The notes: generated by a model not told the origin, from the sequence alone. DNA of 39,788 nucleotides from Bacteroidales bacterium UBA6397 (GCA_002439875.1 DJQB01000004.1:1-39788); one strand, 5' to 3'; positions 31,194-39,555 are shown, counted from the first letter of the stretch. Numbers and translations: made by a program.

Positions 31194-32591
31194 TTATGAA
31201 ATGGCGCTGCCAAGGATTGTCGGCTCGTCTCCGTCCTTGAGTTTGCTGAACTTGCGCATAAGATTGCTGATCATAAACAATGTCGTGACGCAGGCCAGCG
31301 CGTCGGCAATAGGAAACGCGGCGAAAACTCCGTGGGTGCCAAGGAGCAATGGCATCGTGAACAGCAGCGGCACCAGGTAAAGGAGCTGGCGGCTGAGGGA
31401 CAGGAAGATTGACTTCCTTACCATTCCAAGGCTCTGGAACAGATTGGTTGACACCATTTGCCAACCAACGAGAAGCACCACCGGGTTCATCACTCTCAAT
31501 CCTTTATCAGCCACGACCTTAAGGCTTGGATCATTGGTGAATATGCTGACCATCACTTCCGGGAAGAATTCGGAGGCGATGAACCAGAAGCCTGTTATGA
31601 CAGTGGCCCACATCGAAGTGCGGAGGAATACTTCCCGTACTCTGGAATATTTCCTTGCTCCGAAATTATAGCCTGCGATAGGCTGCATTCCCTGGTTGAA
31701 TCCCATCACCACCATGATGAACAGGAAGTTGATCCTGTTGATGATTCCGAAAGCCCCGATGGCAAGGTCGCCGCCGTACTTGAGAAGCTGTTGGTTGATG
31801 AACATGGTCACGATGCAGGAGGCCGAGTTCATGAGGAACGGTCCCATGCCGATTGACAATGAATCCTTTGCTATTCTCCACTCGAGTTCGAAGAACCTTT
31901 TGGGCAGCCGCAGGACGTTGTCCTTCCTGGTGAAATAGTAGATTGAATATGCCAGCGAGACGACTTGGCATATCACTGTCGCCAAGGCGGCTCCGCGGAC
32001 CCCCATCCCGAACGTGAAAATGAATATCGGGTCCAGGATGCTGTTCAGGATCACCGTGAACAGGGTGAGCCCCATTGCCATCTTCGGATTGCCCGAAGAC
32101 CGGATGACGCTGTTAAGTCCGAAGTATAGATGGGTGAAGACATTGCCGTAGAGTATGATCTCCATGTAGTCCCGAGCGTACTTTAGCGTGTTCTCGCTGG
32201 CTCCGAAAAAGTAGAGGATCGGATCCAGGAACATCAGGCAGAACACGGTGAACAGAAGTCCGATGATGCAGTTCAGTGTCACTTCGTTGGCCAGTACCTT
32301 GTTGGCTATCTTGTAGTTCCTCTGACCAAGAAGCACGGAGATCATGGTCGCCGCGCCGACACCCACGAGAGTTCCTAGCGCGGTGCTGAGGTTCATCAGC
32401 GGGAATGTGACCGCAAGTCCAGAGATGGCCAGCGAGCCGGTCTCGGGAATATGTCCGATGTAGATGCTGTCCACCATATTATAGAGAGAAGACGCAGTCA
32501 TGGCGATGATTCCAGGGACTGCGTACTTCTTCAGCAACTTGCCGATGCTTTCACTTCCAAGTTCCGTCGGAGCCGTCTGTGTCTGTGACAT
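31194..32591 (-). CDS. MATE family multidrug/Na+ exporter
   Basis: A 465-residue protein with about 12 membrane helices in two repeated halves. It begins LLKKYAVPGIIAMTASSLYNM, the MATE signature, and contains GAATMISVLLGQRNY, RSSGNPKMAMG, FNQGMQPIAGYNFGA and NPVVLLVGWQM. Such proteins expel drugs or metabolites in exchange for H+ or Na+. The start at 32591 is one base after the FKBP gene stop, so the longer open frame (from 32609) is rejected. It sits mid-operon between FKBP lipoproteins and a kinase-like protein, an unusual mix. Confidence 0.92.
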   Translation of the reverse strand: MSQTQTAPTELGSESIGKLLKKYAVPGIIAMTASSLYNMVDSIYIGHIPETGSLAISGLAVTFPLMNLSTALGTLVGVGAATMISVLLGQRNYKIANKVLANEVTLNCIIGLLFTVFCLMFLDPILYFFGASENTLKYARDYMEIILYGNVFTHLYFGLNSVIRSSGNPKMAMGLTLFTVILNSILDPIFIFTFGMGVRGAALATVICQVVSLAYSIYYFTRKDNVLRLPKRFFELEWRIAKDSLSIGMGPFLMNSASCIVTMFINQQLLKYGGDLAIGAFGIINRINFLFIMVVMGFNQGMQPIAGYNFGARKYSRVREVFLRTSMWATVITGFWFIASEFFPEVMVSIFTNDPSLKVVADKGLRVMNPVVLLVGWQMVSTNLFQSLGMVRKSIFLSLSRQLLYLVPLLFTMPLLLGTHGVFAAFPIADALACVTTLFMISNLMRKFSKLKDGDEPTILGSAIS

Positions 32592-32592
32592 T

Positions 32593-33639
32593 TTATTCGG
32601 GTTTATCAACGATTTCTATTTCAAATGTCAGCGGTGCGTATTTCGGAATCGCGTTGCCGTTTCCGCTGTAGCCGTAGCCGAGAGCCGAGTAGAACGCGCA
32701 CACCCCTTTCTCGTAGGCCTTCATCTTCGACAGGCAGTAGGCGAATCCATTGATGGTGGTGCTGCCGTCCGAACTGCTTGAGCCTCCAAGTGTTATATTG
32801 GTGTACTCCTCGCTAAGTGCCACCTGCTGCGGCTCGTATGTCTTGGATGAGGAGTATATTCCATAGAATTTGGCGGTGTCTTCCACCGTGGTGTCAAACA
32901 CTTGTCCGTTCAGCAGTCTGCCCGTGTAGTTGATGTAGAATGTCGTGTCGCGCGGCAGGGTGGTGGTGTCTGTCGGCTCCTTGAGCTGCTGGTAGTAGTA
33001 GCCGTAGAATGTCGAGTCCACATCGTTCATCTTGCGGGCGGTGTATCTTTCCAAAGAATCAACCTCCCATTTGTGGATGTCATCGGTCTTGTCCGTCAGG
33101 GTGATTGTGTAAATGACATCCGTCCCTGTCTCGTTCTCGAGATAGTCGTCGCCTGTCTCATAGCCCTCGTCCCCGTCAAGCGTGACATTCAACCATCCCG
33201 GGATGACAGCCGTCCGGGTACCTCCGACTTTCATACCTTTAATCATTTCGAGTATTCCGACCTGCGTCGCCAACCCGCTGTTCAGCACCACGGTCGGACC
33301 GTAATAGTCACCTTTGGTGTAGGAACCTATCTGCTGGGCCACCTTTTCCTCTGACGTACTGCCGATGTTGCCGTCCAGATCTGTTGCCGTGTACCTTATG
33401 AAGAAATAGAAATCGTCATCGGTGACGGCGGCTCCGATCCCGGGCTGGTCGTCAGTGATGTAGATTCCCAGACCTGTGGGCTTGACATTCGGGTGATGCG
33501 CGCTCATCCACGCGTCGAGGTAAAGTTTGTTGTCTGCATTTTTTGATTCTGTGACTTCCTTGGCGCAAGCGACTGCCATCGTGACCACGGCGGCCGTGAT
33601 TCCACAGAACTTGATGATCTTGTTTTTGAGTATGCTCAT
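32593..33639 (-). CDS. FKBP-type peptidyl-prolyl isomerase lipoprotein, two domains
   Basis: A 348-residue lipoprotein with signal peptide and lipobox (TMAVACAKE, lipidated Cys near residue 25). Two FKBP-like regions follow. The first (about 60-185) has LEMIKGMKVGGTRTAVIPGW. The second (about 225-346) has FYINYTGRLLNGQVFDTT and GYGYSGNGNAIPKYAPLTFE. It likely folds or guards proteins at the outer membrane. It lies 16 bases after another FKBP lipoprotein gene. In gliding and related Bacteroidota, similar proteins (GldI type) occur in this context, but gliding cannot be inferred. Confidence 0.88.
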   Translation of the reverse strand: MSILKNKIIKFCGITAAVVTMAVACAKEVTESKNADNKLYLDAWMSAHHPNVKPTGLGIYITDDQPGIGAAVTDDDFYFFIRYTATDLDGNIGSTSEEKVAQQIGSYTKGDYYGPTVVLNSGLATQVGILEMIKGMKVGGTRTAVIPGWLNVTLDGDEGYETGDDYLENETGTDVIYTITLTDKTDDIHKWEVDSLERYTARKMNDVDSTFYGYYYQQLKEPTDTTTLPRDTTFYINYTGRLLNGQVFDTTVEDTAKFYGIYSSSKTYEPQQVALSEEYTNITLGGSSSSDGSTTINGFAYCLSKMKAYEKGVCAFYSALGYGYSGNGNAIPKYAPLTFEIEIVDKPE

Positions 33640-33655
33640 GTCAATTAACTTTCGT

Positions 33656-34216
33656 TTATCTATTGGTGACGTCCGTTATCCACAAATGGTAGGCCAATGC
33701 TGAATTGCCAGGCACGGTTCCTGTCTTGTGTTTTCCGAAGCCGTACTTCCCGTTGAAGAGAATGTAGCATTCATCCCCGCCCTTGACTCCGACAATCCCT
33801 TTTTTAAGACCCTTGACCAGTTTGTCCCTGGAAAGATCGACCGTGCTGACCTTGAACAGGGTGGTGTCGGACACGGTCCATCCAGAGGATTCCGCGAACT
33901 CTTTGTTGTTGGTCGCGAACATGTTGCCTGAAGACAGGCTTGAGCTGTTGACCATGTGGCCGGCGTAATAGAATGACACACAACCGTTGGCGTCCAACGC
34001 GCCGCCGTCCCCTTGTTTCACCGTGACCCTTACCGAGCCGTCAAGGTATTCCACGGTAGCCTCTGAACCTTCCGGAGCCAGTGAACTGACAATCGATTCA
34101 ATGTTCTTGTCCTGCTGAGAGTAGGTGTTCTCAGTCTCTGTCTTGCCGCAGGACGGAGACAACGTGGATAGTAACGCGGCCGCCATGGCAGATATGATGT
34201 GAGGTCTCTTTGTCAT
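33656..34216 (-). CDS. FKBP-type peptidyl-prolyl isomerase lipoprotein, small
   Basis: A 186-residue protein starting MTKRPHIISAMAAALLSTL with lipobox LSPSCGKT (Cys near residue 23). One FKBP domain includes CVSFYYAGHMV, KLVKGLKKGIVGVKGGDECY and KYGFGKHKTGTVPGNSALAY. The ATG overlaps the stop of the DHH phosphoesterase gene (ATGA), so the long upstream frame is rejected. It is exported and acts in the periplasm or on the outer membrane. Confidence 0.85.
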   Translation of the reverse strand: MTKRPHIISAMAAALLSTLSPSCGKTETENTYSQQDKNIESIVSSLAPEGSEATVEYLDGSVRVTVKQGDGGALDANGCVSFYYAGHMVNSSSLSSGNMFATNNKEFAESSGWTVSDTTLFKVSTVDLSRDKLVKGLKKGIVGVKGGDECYILFNGKYGFGKHKTGTVPGNSALAYHLWITDVTNR

Positions 34217-35247
34217 ATTCCAAAAAACTTCCCAGTAGCTTTCAAGATGTATGCCTCGGCATCGGAAGGCGAGGCCAAATCCTCGCCTACGGTCAGTTTT
34301 CCACCGGCCGCCCGCTCGTGCCCCCCGCCGTTGAAGAACCTTGCCGCGCATCCGTTCGCGGAAGTGCCGGCCTTGGATCTGATGGAAACCTTGAAGGTGT
34401 CGTCCTCCTGGGTCAGGAATACGCTCATGCGGACAGCTCCGATTGACAGCGGCATGTTGACAAACCCCTCGCTTTCACCTTTCCTGAAGTCGAATCGCTT
34501 CTGTGTCTGTGCGTCCAGAATAATGTATGCGACGCCGTAGCCGGTGATCATAAGCCTTTCGCCCATGAGGAACCCCATAAGCCTCAGGCGGTTCTCACGA
34601 TAGTTGTTGTACAGCTCCGAAAGGATGTAGTCCCTGTCCACTCCGGCTTCGATCAGTTTCGAGGCCATCTCGAAAGTGCCTGGGTAGACCGAGTTCGCGA
34701 AGTTGTTCGTGTCTGTGGTCATACCAGTGAGCAGGGCTTGCGCACATTCTGGCGGCAGTGCCGATGCGTCACCACGAATATCAGGCATCTCCATCAGAAT
34801 CCAGAACAGAAGTTCGCTTGCGGAGGAGATCTCGGTTTTCGAGAATGTCAGGTCAAAGGAGCCGGTCTCCGGATTCAAGTGGTGGTCGATCAGTATTTTG
34901 GCTGCTTTTGACCGCCGAAGGAGACCTTCCATTTCGGAAGTCCGAGAGAAAGAGCTGCAGTCAAGGCACACGATGAGGTCGCTGGATTCAATCCTTTTCC
35001 GAGCTGTTTCCCTGTCCTCCTCGAAGACCATTATCATGTTCTTTCTTCCAAACCTCAGCATAAAAAGAAGGTGTTCAGGGATGCTGTCCGGCACGATAAG
35101 CACGGCATCCTTGCCTTTGACCACGGCAAGGTAGCTTGCCATCGCCGTCCCACTGCCGATCGCATCGCCGTCCGGGTGAGTGTGGACGACGACGGTGATG
35201 CGGGAGGAGTTGCCCGTCAACCTGTCTAAAACTGCGATGTCTTTCAT
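34213..35247 (-). CDS. DHH-family phosphoesterase (NrnA-like)
   Basis: A 344-residue protein with the DHH/DHHA1 layout. Motif I is VVVHTHPDGDAIGS, motif II LIVCLDCSSF, motif III ILIDHHLNPE, and TGMTTDTNNFANS follows. The C-terminal DHHA1 substrate motif is FNGGGHERAAGG. Relatives degrade nano-RNA (oligoribonucleotides) and pAp, or cyclic dinucleotides; which applies here is unknown. The start at MKDIAVLDRL (35247) is preferred to the frame start at 35286, because a promoter TAATTTTG lies at 35257-35264. It is the first gene of a six-gene operon. Confidence 0.9.
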   Translation of the reverse strand: MKDIAVLDRLTGNSSRITVVVHTHPDGDAIGSGTAMASYLAVVKGKDAVLIVPDSIPEHLLFMLRFGRKNMIMVFEEDRETARKRIESSDLIVCLDCSSFSRTSEMEGLLRRSKAAKILIDHHLNPETGSFDLTFSKTEISSASELLFWILMEMPDIRGDASALPPECAQALLTGMTTDTNNFANSVYPGTFEMASKLIEAGVDRDYILSELYNNYRENRLRLMGFLMGERLMITGYGVAYIILDAQTQKRFDFRKGESEGFVNMPLSIGAVRMSVFLTQEDDTFKVSIRSKAGTSANGCAARFFNGGGHERAAGGKLTVGEDLASPSDAEAYILKATGKFFGI

Positions 35248-35256
35248 TGCTGTCTG

Positions 35257-35264
35257 CAAAATTA
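35257..35264 (-). promoter_or_regulatory. -7 element of the nrnA-FKBP-MATE operon
   Basis: The minus strand reads TAATTTTG, a TAnnTTTG match ten bases before the ATG, which would give an almost leaderless message. A second candidate, AATATTTG, lies a little upstream. Confidence 0.4.
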
Positions 35265-35298
35265 CAAATATTATATTGCATTTCATAAATCAATTTTC

Positions 35299-35306
35299 TA
35301 ACTTTG
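35299..35306 (+). promoter_or_regulatory. -7 element for the gene at 35363
   Basis: TAACTTTG matches TAnnTTTG and lies 57 bases before the start codon of the membrane-anchored unknown gene, divergent from the nrnA promoter. Confidence 0.5.
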
Positions 35307-35362
35307 TCAAGAATTGATGTTTAGTCTTTTCGTCGATAAGAAAAACATAAAAACAAAGAATA

Positions 35363-36076
35363 ATGATCAAGACACTGAAAACGATTCTCTGCATCGTACT
35401 TGCGCTTTGCGCGATCTTTTTAGTCTACAAGATTTATGACGGCATTATGGAGCCTGTAAGATTCAACAGGGAAGTTGATGCCCGGCAGAAGGTCGCGGTC
35501 CAGAGGCTTAAGGACATCCGTGATCTTCAGGTGGCGTTCAAGAGTGTGAACGAGAGGTTCACCGCATCGTTTGACACCCTCAAGCAGTTCTACAACAACG
35601 GTCAGATGGTTGTCCTCCTGCAGGTCGGCTCAAAGGATGACTCTCTTGCCGTGGCCCACACCAATGACATTAAGAAGACCCACAAGGGCATCACCGACGA
35701 AGGCCTTTACAAGCTCTACCAAGAGGGCGATAGGAATCTCGTGTTCTCAATTCAGAACAAGATCGCTGTTAAGGACACCCTTTTCCGTGGCAGGAAGGAC
35801 TTTGACATCAATGCGATCGACAGGATTCCGTTTGCGACAGAGGGCGAGACAGTGGCCGCTGTGACTAAAGTCGAGATGTCCGCCGTCGTGAAGAAAGTCT
35901 CAGGTGTGAACGTTCCTCTGTTTGAGGCCAAGATGCCTTGGAAGTCAATCCTTAATGGTCTGAATCACCAGCTGATTGTCAACAAGGTGGCAGAATGTGA
36001 GGATCAGGGACGTTACGAAGGTCTCATGGTCGGCAGCGTCACGGCCCCAAACAACAATGTGGGCAACTGGGAATAG
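35363..36076 (+). CDS. Conserved membrane-anchored protein of unknown function
   Basis: A 237-residue protein with one N-terminal membrane helix (TILCIVLALCAIFLVYKIY, residues 6-24). A short coiled segment follows (REVDARQKVAVQRLKDIRD), then a soluble domain with no recognised motif. It recalls Bacteroidota proteins with an N-terminal anchor and no assigned name, but I cannot name a family. The intact frame, promoter and position before the DUF3822-like and rsmD genes support a real gene. Confidence 0.7.
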   Translation: MIKTLKTILCIVLALCAIFLVYKIYDGIMEPVRFNREVDARQKVAVQRLKDIRDLQVAFKSVNERFTASFDTLKQFYNNGQMVVLLQVGSKDDSLAVAHTNDIKKTHKGITDEGLYKLYQEGDRNLVFSIQNKIAVKDTLFRGRKDFDINAIDRIPFATEGETVAAVTKVEMSAVVKKVSGVNVPLFEAKMPWKSILNGLNHQLIVNKVAECEDQGRYEGLMVGSVTAPNNNVGNWE

Positions 36077-36098
36077 GCCGGTCTCCAACTCGGAATAG

Positions 36099-36791
36099 AT
36101 GGATTGGAATCCAAAACAGAAGATTGACGGAATATCCATTCAAGTCTGCTTGAATGGATATTCTTTTAAGGTGTTTGATGGTACCGTTGTGAGGAAGTCC
36201 GGGTGGCGTGGGGCGGACACGGTCTTCACGGCCGCCGATCTTCAGCGCCGCTATCTGCAGGTGGAGGTGTCCCTTATGACTCCCAAGGTGGCGTTGGTCC
36301 CGGATTCTTTTTTCGATGAGGCATCCATGCGCCAAAGCCTGTCTGACACAGTCATTCTCGGAGATGGCGATGAGGTTCGTTATGTATGCGTCCCGGAATA
36401 TGCGGCGGTGCTGGTCTATTCATTGACAATCGGTGAGTTGCTGTCGCGGATTATCTCGCAGACAGTTCTTGGCAAGGATGGCCGGCCGGCCGAGGTTTTT
36501 CCTGAGATGTACTTCATTCTGAAGGATCTCGGTAAAATCGATGAGTATAACAGGATTGTGGCCTCCTATGCGGCCGGCTATCTTTATCTGGGAATAGCCC
36601 AGGGACGCAACCTGCTTTTGGCTAACGTGTTCCGAGCGTCAGACTTTACGACGGCGGAATATTTCCTGTTCATGGCTGTAAGGAAACTGCAGCTTAATCC
36701 AGAGATTTCGTCAGTCTATTTTCGTACTCCGTTGTCGGACGACGAGGAAATGTCCCTGTACCGTTATTTTAAATCAGTTGAGAGGCTATGA
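36099..36791 (+). CDS. DUF3822-like protein
   Basis: A 230-residue cytosolic protein without membrane helices or signal peptide. It contains ISIQVCLNGYSFKVFDG at the N-terminus and YLYLGIAQGRNLLLANVF in the second half, as in DUF3822 proteins. These have an actin-like (ASKHA-like) outline and sit next to rsmD in many Bacteroidota. Its stop overlaps the rsmD start (ATGA at 36788-36791), so the two are coupled. A perfect 15-bp hairpin lies in codons 11-22. Function unknown; a link to rRNA modification is a guess from context. Confidence 0.75.
   Translation: MDWNPKQKIDGISIQVCLNGYSFKVFDGTVVRKSGWRGADTVFTAADLQRRYLQVEVSLMTPKVALVPDSFFDEASMRQSLSDTVILGDGDEVRYVCVPEYAAVLVYSLTIGELLSRIISQTVLGKDGRPAEVFPEMYFILKDLGKIDEYNRIVASYAAGYLYLGIAQGRNLLLANVFRASDFTTAEYFLFMAVRKLQLNPEISSVYFRTPLSDDEEMSLYRYFKSVERL
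36130..36163. repeat. Perfect 15-bp inverted repeat inside the DUF3822-like coding region
   Basis: GAATATCCATTCAAG (36130-36144) and CTTGAATGGATATTC (36149-36163) are exact complements around a TCTG loop. TTTTAAGG follows. It begins 31 bases into the gene and would form a strong RNA hairpin near the start of the message. Confidence 0.85.
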
Positions 36792-37324
36792 GGATCATAG
36801 GAGGAAAGTTGCGGGGCAAGGCAGTCAATCCACCTGCCGGCTACAAGGCCAGGCCGACCACCGATTTCGCGAGGGAGGGACTTTTCAATGTGCTTGACAA
36901 TGAGTACGATTTCGATGGTCTTAAGGTACTGGATCTTTTCGGGGGTACCGGAGCGGTGGCGTTCGAGTTCGCCTCCAGGGGAGCGGCGAGGGTCTGGTCT
37001 GTCGAGATGGCGAGGGAGAACGCTTCGTTCATCAAGACCGAGGCCAGACGGCTGGGACTGGACAATGTCACGATGGTCAGGGACAATGTGTTCGATTTTC
37101 TCGGCATCTGCCATGAGAAGTTTGACATAGTGTTCGCCGATCCGCCTTATGCTCTGGATGGGCTTGAGGCCTTTCCGGACAAGGTCTATTCGGCTGACAT
37201 CCTGCATCAGGGTTGCTATTTTATTCTTGAGCATGGTGACGAGCACTCATTCACCGGGCATCCGTATTTTCTAAAAGAGAAAAAATATGGGCGGGTGCAT
37301 TTCTCATTCTTCCGCAAAGACTAA
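36788..37324 (+). CDS. rsmD: 16S rRNA guanine-966 N2-methyltransferase RsmD
   Basis: Methylates G966 of 16S rRNA in the 30S subunit. The 178-residue protein has the family N-terminus MRIIGGKLRGKAV, then RPTTDFAREGLFNVL, the SAM motif VLDLFGGTGAVAFEFASRGA, and the catalytic motif FADPPYALDG. The length is normal. It is translationally coupled to the DUF3822-like gene and is the last intact gene before the pseudogene region. Confidence 0.95.
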   Translation: MRIIGGKLRGKAVNPPAGYKARPTTDFAREGLFNVLDNEYDFDGLKVLDLFGGTGAVAFEFASRGAARVWSVEMARENASFIKTEARRLGLDNVTMVRDNVFDFLGICHEKFDIVFADPPYALDGLEAFPDKVYSADILHQGCYFILEHGDEHSFTGHPYFLKEKKYGRVHFSFFRKD

Positions 37325-37357
37325 ATGACGACACGTATTTAAAAGACACTGACCATA

Positions 37358-37668
37358 ATGTACGATGCCAAGAACGGGCTGTGGAAAGCCCACTGCCAGG
37401 ATGGACCTCTTTCCATCATCGGGAAGATGGCTAACCGGCATGGACTTGTCGCCGGTGCGATTCTTCGATGTGTTCGGGCAGCGGGGGCATCCGCTCAGCT
37501 GTGCCGTATCGCAGACGGGTCCGCAGCTTTTGAGCCGGATTCTCGGACTTGACGACACCCAGGAAGAGGAGCGGCACGTCGAGGGTAGTGAAAAACACGA
37601 CCTTTGCCGTCACACGTACGGTCACGAGAGAGCTTAGTCGCTCGATTTTAGGTAACTTGATAAAATGA
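37358..37668 (+). pseudogene. Remnant of a HerA-type DUF853 ATPase (YjgR family)
   Basis: Three pieces of one protein appear in order in three reading frames. Frame A from ATG 37358 reads LSIIGKMANRHGLVAGA, the N-terminal lead-in to Walker A of DUF853 proteins (MANRHGLITGATGTGKT). From about 37452 another frame reads PVRFFDVFGQRGHPL, then GPQLLSRILGLDDTQEE, the conserved middle. From about 37561 a third frame reads KRSGTSRVV, then FAVTRTVTRELSRSILGNL, the typical C-terminus, ending at TGA 37666-37668. About 100 of roughly 500 codons survive and Walker A is gone. The 9-base CCGGTGCGA at 37452-37460 fits both sides of the first junction. It is dead as a gene, or a local assembly fault. Confidence 0.7.
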
Positions 37669-37686
37669 CACAAAACAATAACGACA

Positions 37687-39546
37687 ATGAAGACAAGACT
37701 TTTCACTATTCTGGTGTCTGTTATGGCTTTCACCGCTCCGGTGGCCGCCCAGTCTTGGGCACCGGTCGGCGACCGTATCCGCACGACTTGGGCTGAGGAG
37801 GTAAGCCCTACGAATGTTCATCCGGAATACCCCCGCCCACAGATGGCTCGTTCCGAATGGAAATCCCTCAACGGATTATGGGAATATTCAATAACCTCAA
37901 AGGACAGCGCTGAGCCGAAAAAATTTGATGGGAATATTCTTGTGCCTTTCGCTGTGGAATCCTCACTTTCAGGAGTGGGACGTACATTGACTCCGGAAGA
38001 CGCTCTTTGGTATAAGACGACATTCAAGGTCCCGTCAGCATGGAAGGGCAAGAGACTTATGCTTAACTTTGAGGCGGTAGACTGGCAGGCTGATGTCTAT
38101 GTCAATAATATTCAAGTCGGCAGACACACAGGCGGTTACACCCATTTCTCGTTCGATGTGACCCCTTATCTTAAGAATGGTGAGAACAAGCTTGCCGTCA
38201 GGGTTTTGGATGCCACCGACAATGACTTACAGCCTAGAGGCAAGCAGGTGAAGAATCCTAAGGGCATCTGGTACACCGCTGTCTCTGGAATATGGCAGAG
38301 CGTTTGGATCGAGCCTGTCGCGAAAGCGCATATCTCTGATTATTACGCGGTCTCTGACATCAAGGCCGGTACTCTGGATGTCTCCGTGTCCACTGTGGGC
38401 ACTCAGGACGGAGACATTGTTAAGGTGGCTCTCTTGGAAGGTGGCATTGGCTATTCGACGGAAAACGCCTCATCCAAGGTCATCGCCCAAGGAATGACAG
38501 TCCCCGGCGGCACCGTGACGCTGCCTGTGAAAGGGGCGAATCTATGGTCTCCGGACTTTCCGTACCTATACGGCCTTAAGGTTTCAGTTGTCCGTGGCGA
38601 CAAGACATTGGATTCCGTTGATGGTTACACCGCTATGCGTGAGGTTTCTCTCTATGTGAAGAACAAGAACACAAAGCTGATGGGACTTAACGGGCAGCCT
38701 CTTTTCCAGTTCGGGCCTTTGGATCAGGGCTGGTGGCCTGACGGACTCTACACCGCACCGACCGACGAGGCACTGAAATATGATATTCAGAAGACCAAGG
38801 ACTTCGGGTTCAATATGATCCGAAAACACATCAAGGTCGAGTCCTCACGTTGGTTTTACCATTGCGACCAGCTCGGAATGCTGGTTTGGCAGGACATGCC
38901 TTGCTTTGGATCCAACAACCTCAACAAGTGGGGCGTGCATAACTACAACGAGGGTACGGATTTTCCGGCCACGCCTCAGGCCAAGACCAATTACTATAAG
39001 GAATGGTCAGAGATCATCTCACAGGTGAAAAAATTCCCGTGCATCGTGATGTGGGTGCCGTTCAACGAGGCCTGGGGCCAGTTCGACACCAAGGCGGTTG
39101 TGGATTTCACACGGGCTCAGGATCCTACGAGGCTTATTAATATGTCCTCCGGCGGTAACTGGGAGCCTGACTGCGGTGATGTGATGGACAACCACCACTA
39201 TCCTTATCCGGCGATGTATCTTTGGGAGACGAAGATGGCCAATGTGGTAGGAGAATATGGCGGCATTGGTCTCCCGCTTGAGGGGCATCTTTGGCAGCCA
39301 GACCGCAATTGGGGCTATGTCCAGTACAAGAATGGAGATGAAGTGCTTGCTGAATATTCCAAATTCGCAGACCAGTTGATCCTATTGGTCAAGCAGGGCG
39401 TGTGTGGCGCTGTGTACACTCAGACCACTGATGTCGAGGGAGAGGTTAACGGCCTTATGACTTACGACCGCAAGGTGATCAAGTTGGATGAAAAGAGACT
39501 TAAAGAAATTAATACAAAGGTAATCAAATCGATGCCTGTTAAATAA
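37687..39546 (+). CDS. Glycoside hydrolase family 2 protein
   Basis: A 619-residue secreted glycosidase with signal peptide (MKTRLFTILVSVMAFTAPVAA, cut after AAQ). A jelly-roll sugar-binding domain covers about 60-215, with DVYVNNIQVGRHTGGYTHF and GIWYTAVSGIWQSVWIEP. An Ig-like domain follows, then a TIM barrel (about 330-600) with the acid/base glutamate in WVPFNEAWGQF and the nucleophile glutamate in NVVGEYGGIGLP. GH2 members act on beta-galactosides, beta-mannosides or beta-glucuronides; the exact linkage cannot be read. The gene is intact but flanked by two gene remnants. No SusC/SusD pair is present, so it is not in a classical utilisation locus here. Confidence 0.93.
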   Translation: MKTRLFTILVSVMAFTAPVAAQSWAPVGDRIRTTWAEEVSPTNVHPEYPRPQMARSEWKSLNGLWEYSITSKDSAEPKKFDGNILVPFAVESSLSGVGRTLTPEDALWYKTTFKVPSAWKGKRLMLNFEAVDWQADVYVNNIQVGRHTGGYTHFSFDVTPYLKNGENKLAVRVLDATDNDLQPRGKQVKNPKGIWYTAVSGIWQSVWIEPVAKAHISDYYAVSDIKAGTLDVSVSTVGTQDGDIVKVALLEGGIGYSTENASSKVIAQGMTVPGGTVTLPVKGANLWSPDFPYLYGLKVSVVRGDKTLDSVDGYTAMREVSLYVKNKNTKLMGLNGQPLFQFGPLDQGWWPDGLYTAPTDEALKYDIQKTKDFGFNMIRKHIKVESSRWFYHCDQLGMLVWQDMPCFGSNNLNKWGVHNYNEGTDFPATPQAKTNYYKEWSEIISQVKKFPCIVMWVPFNEAWGQFDTKAVVDFTRAQDPTRLINMSSGGNWEPDCGDVMDNHHYPYPAMYLWETKMANVVGEYGGIGLPLEGHLWQPDRNWGYVQYKNGDEVLAEYSKFADQLILLVKQGVCGAVYTQTTDVEGEVNGLMTYDRKVIKLDEKRLKEINTKVIKSMPVK

Positions 39547-39555
39547 CTGAATATT

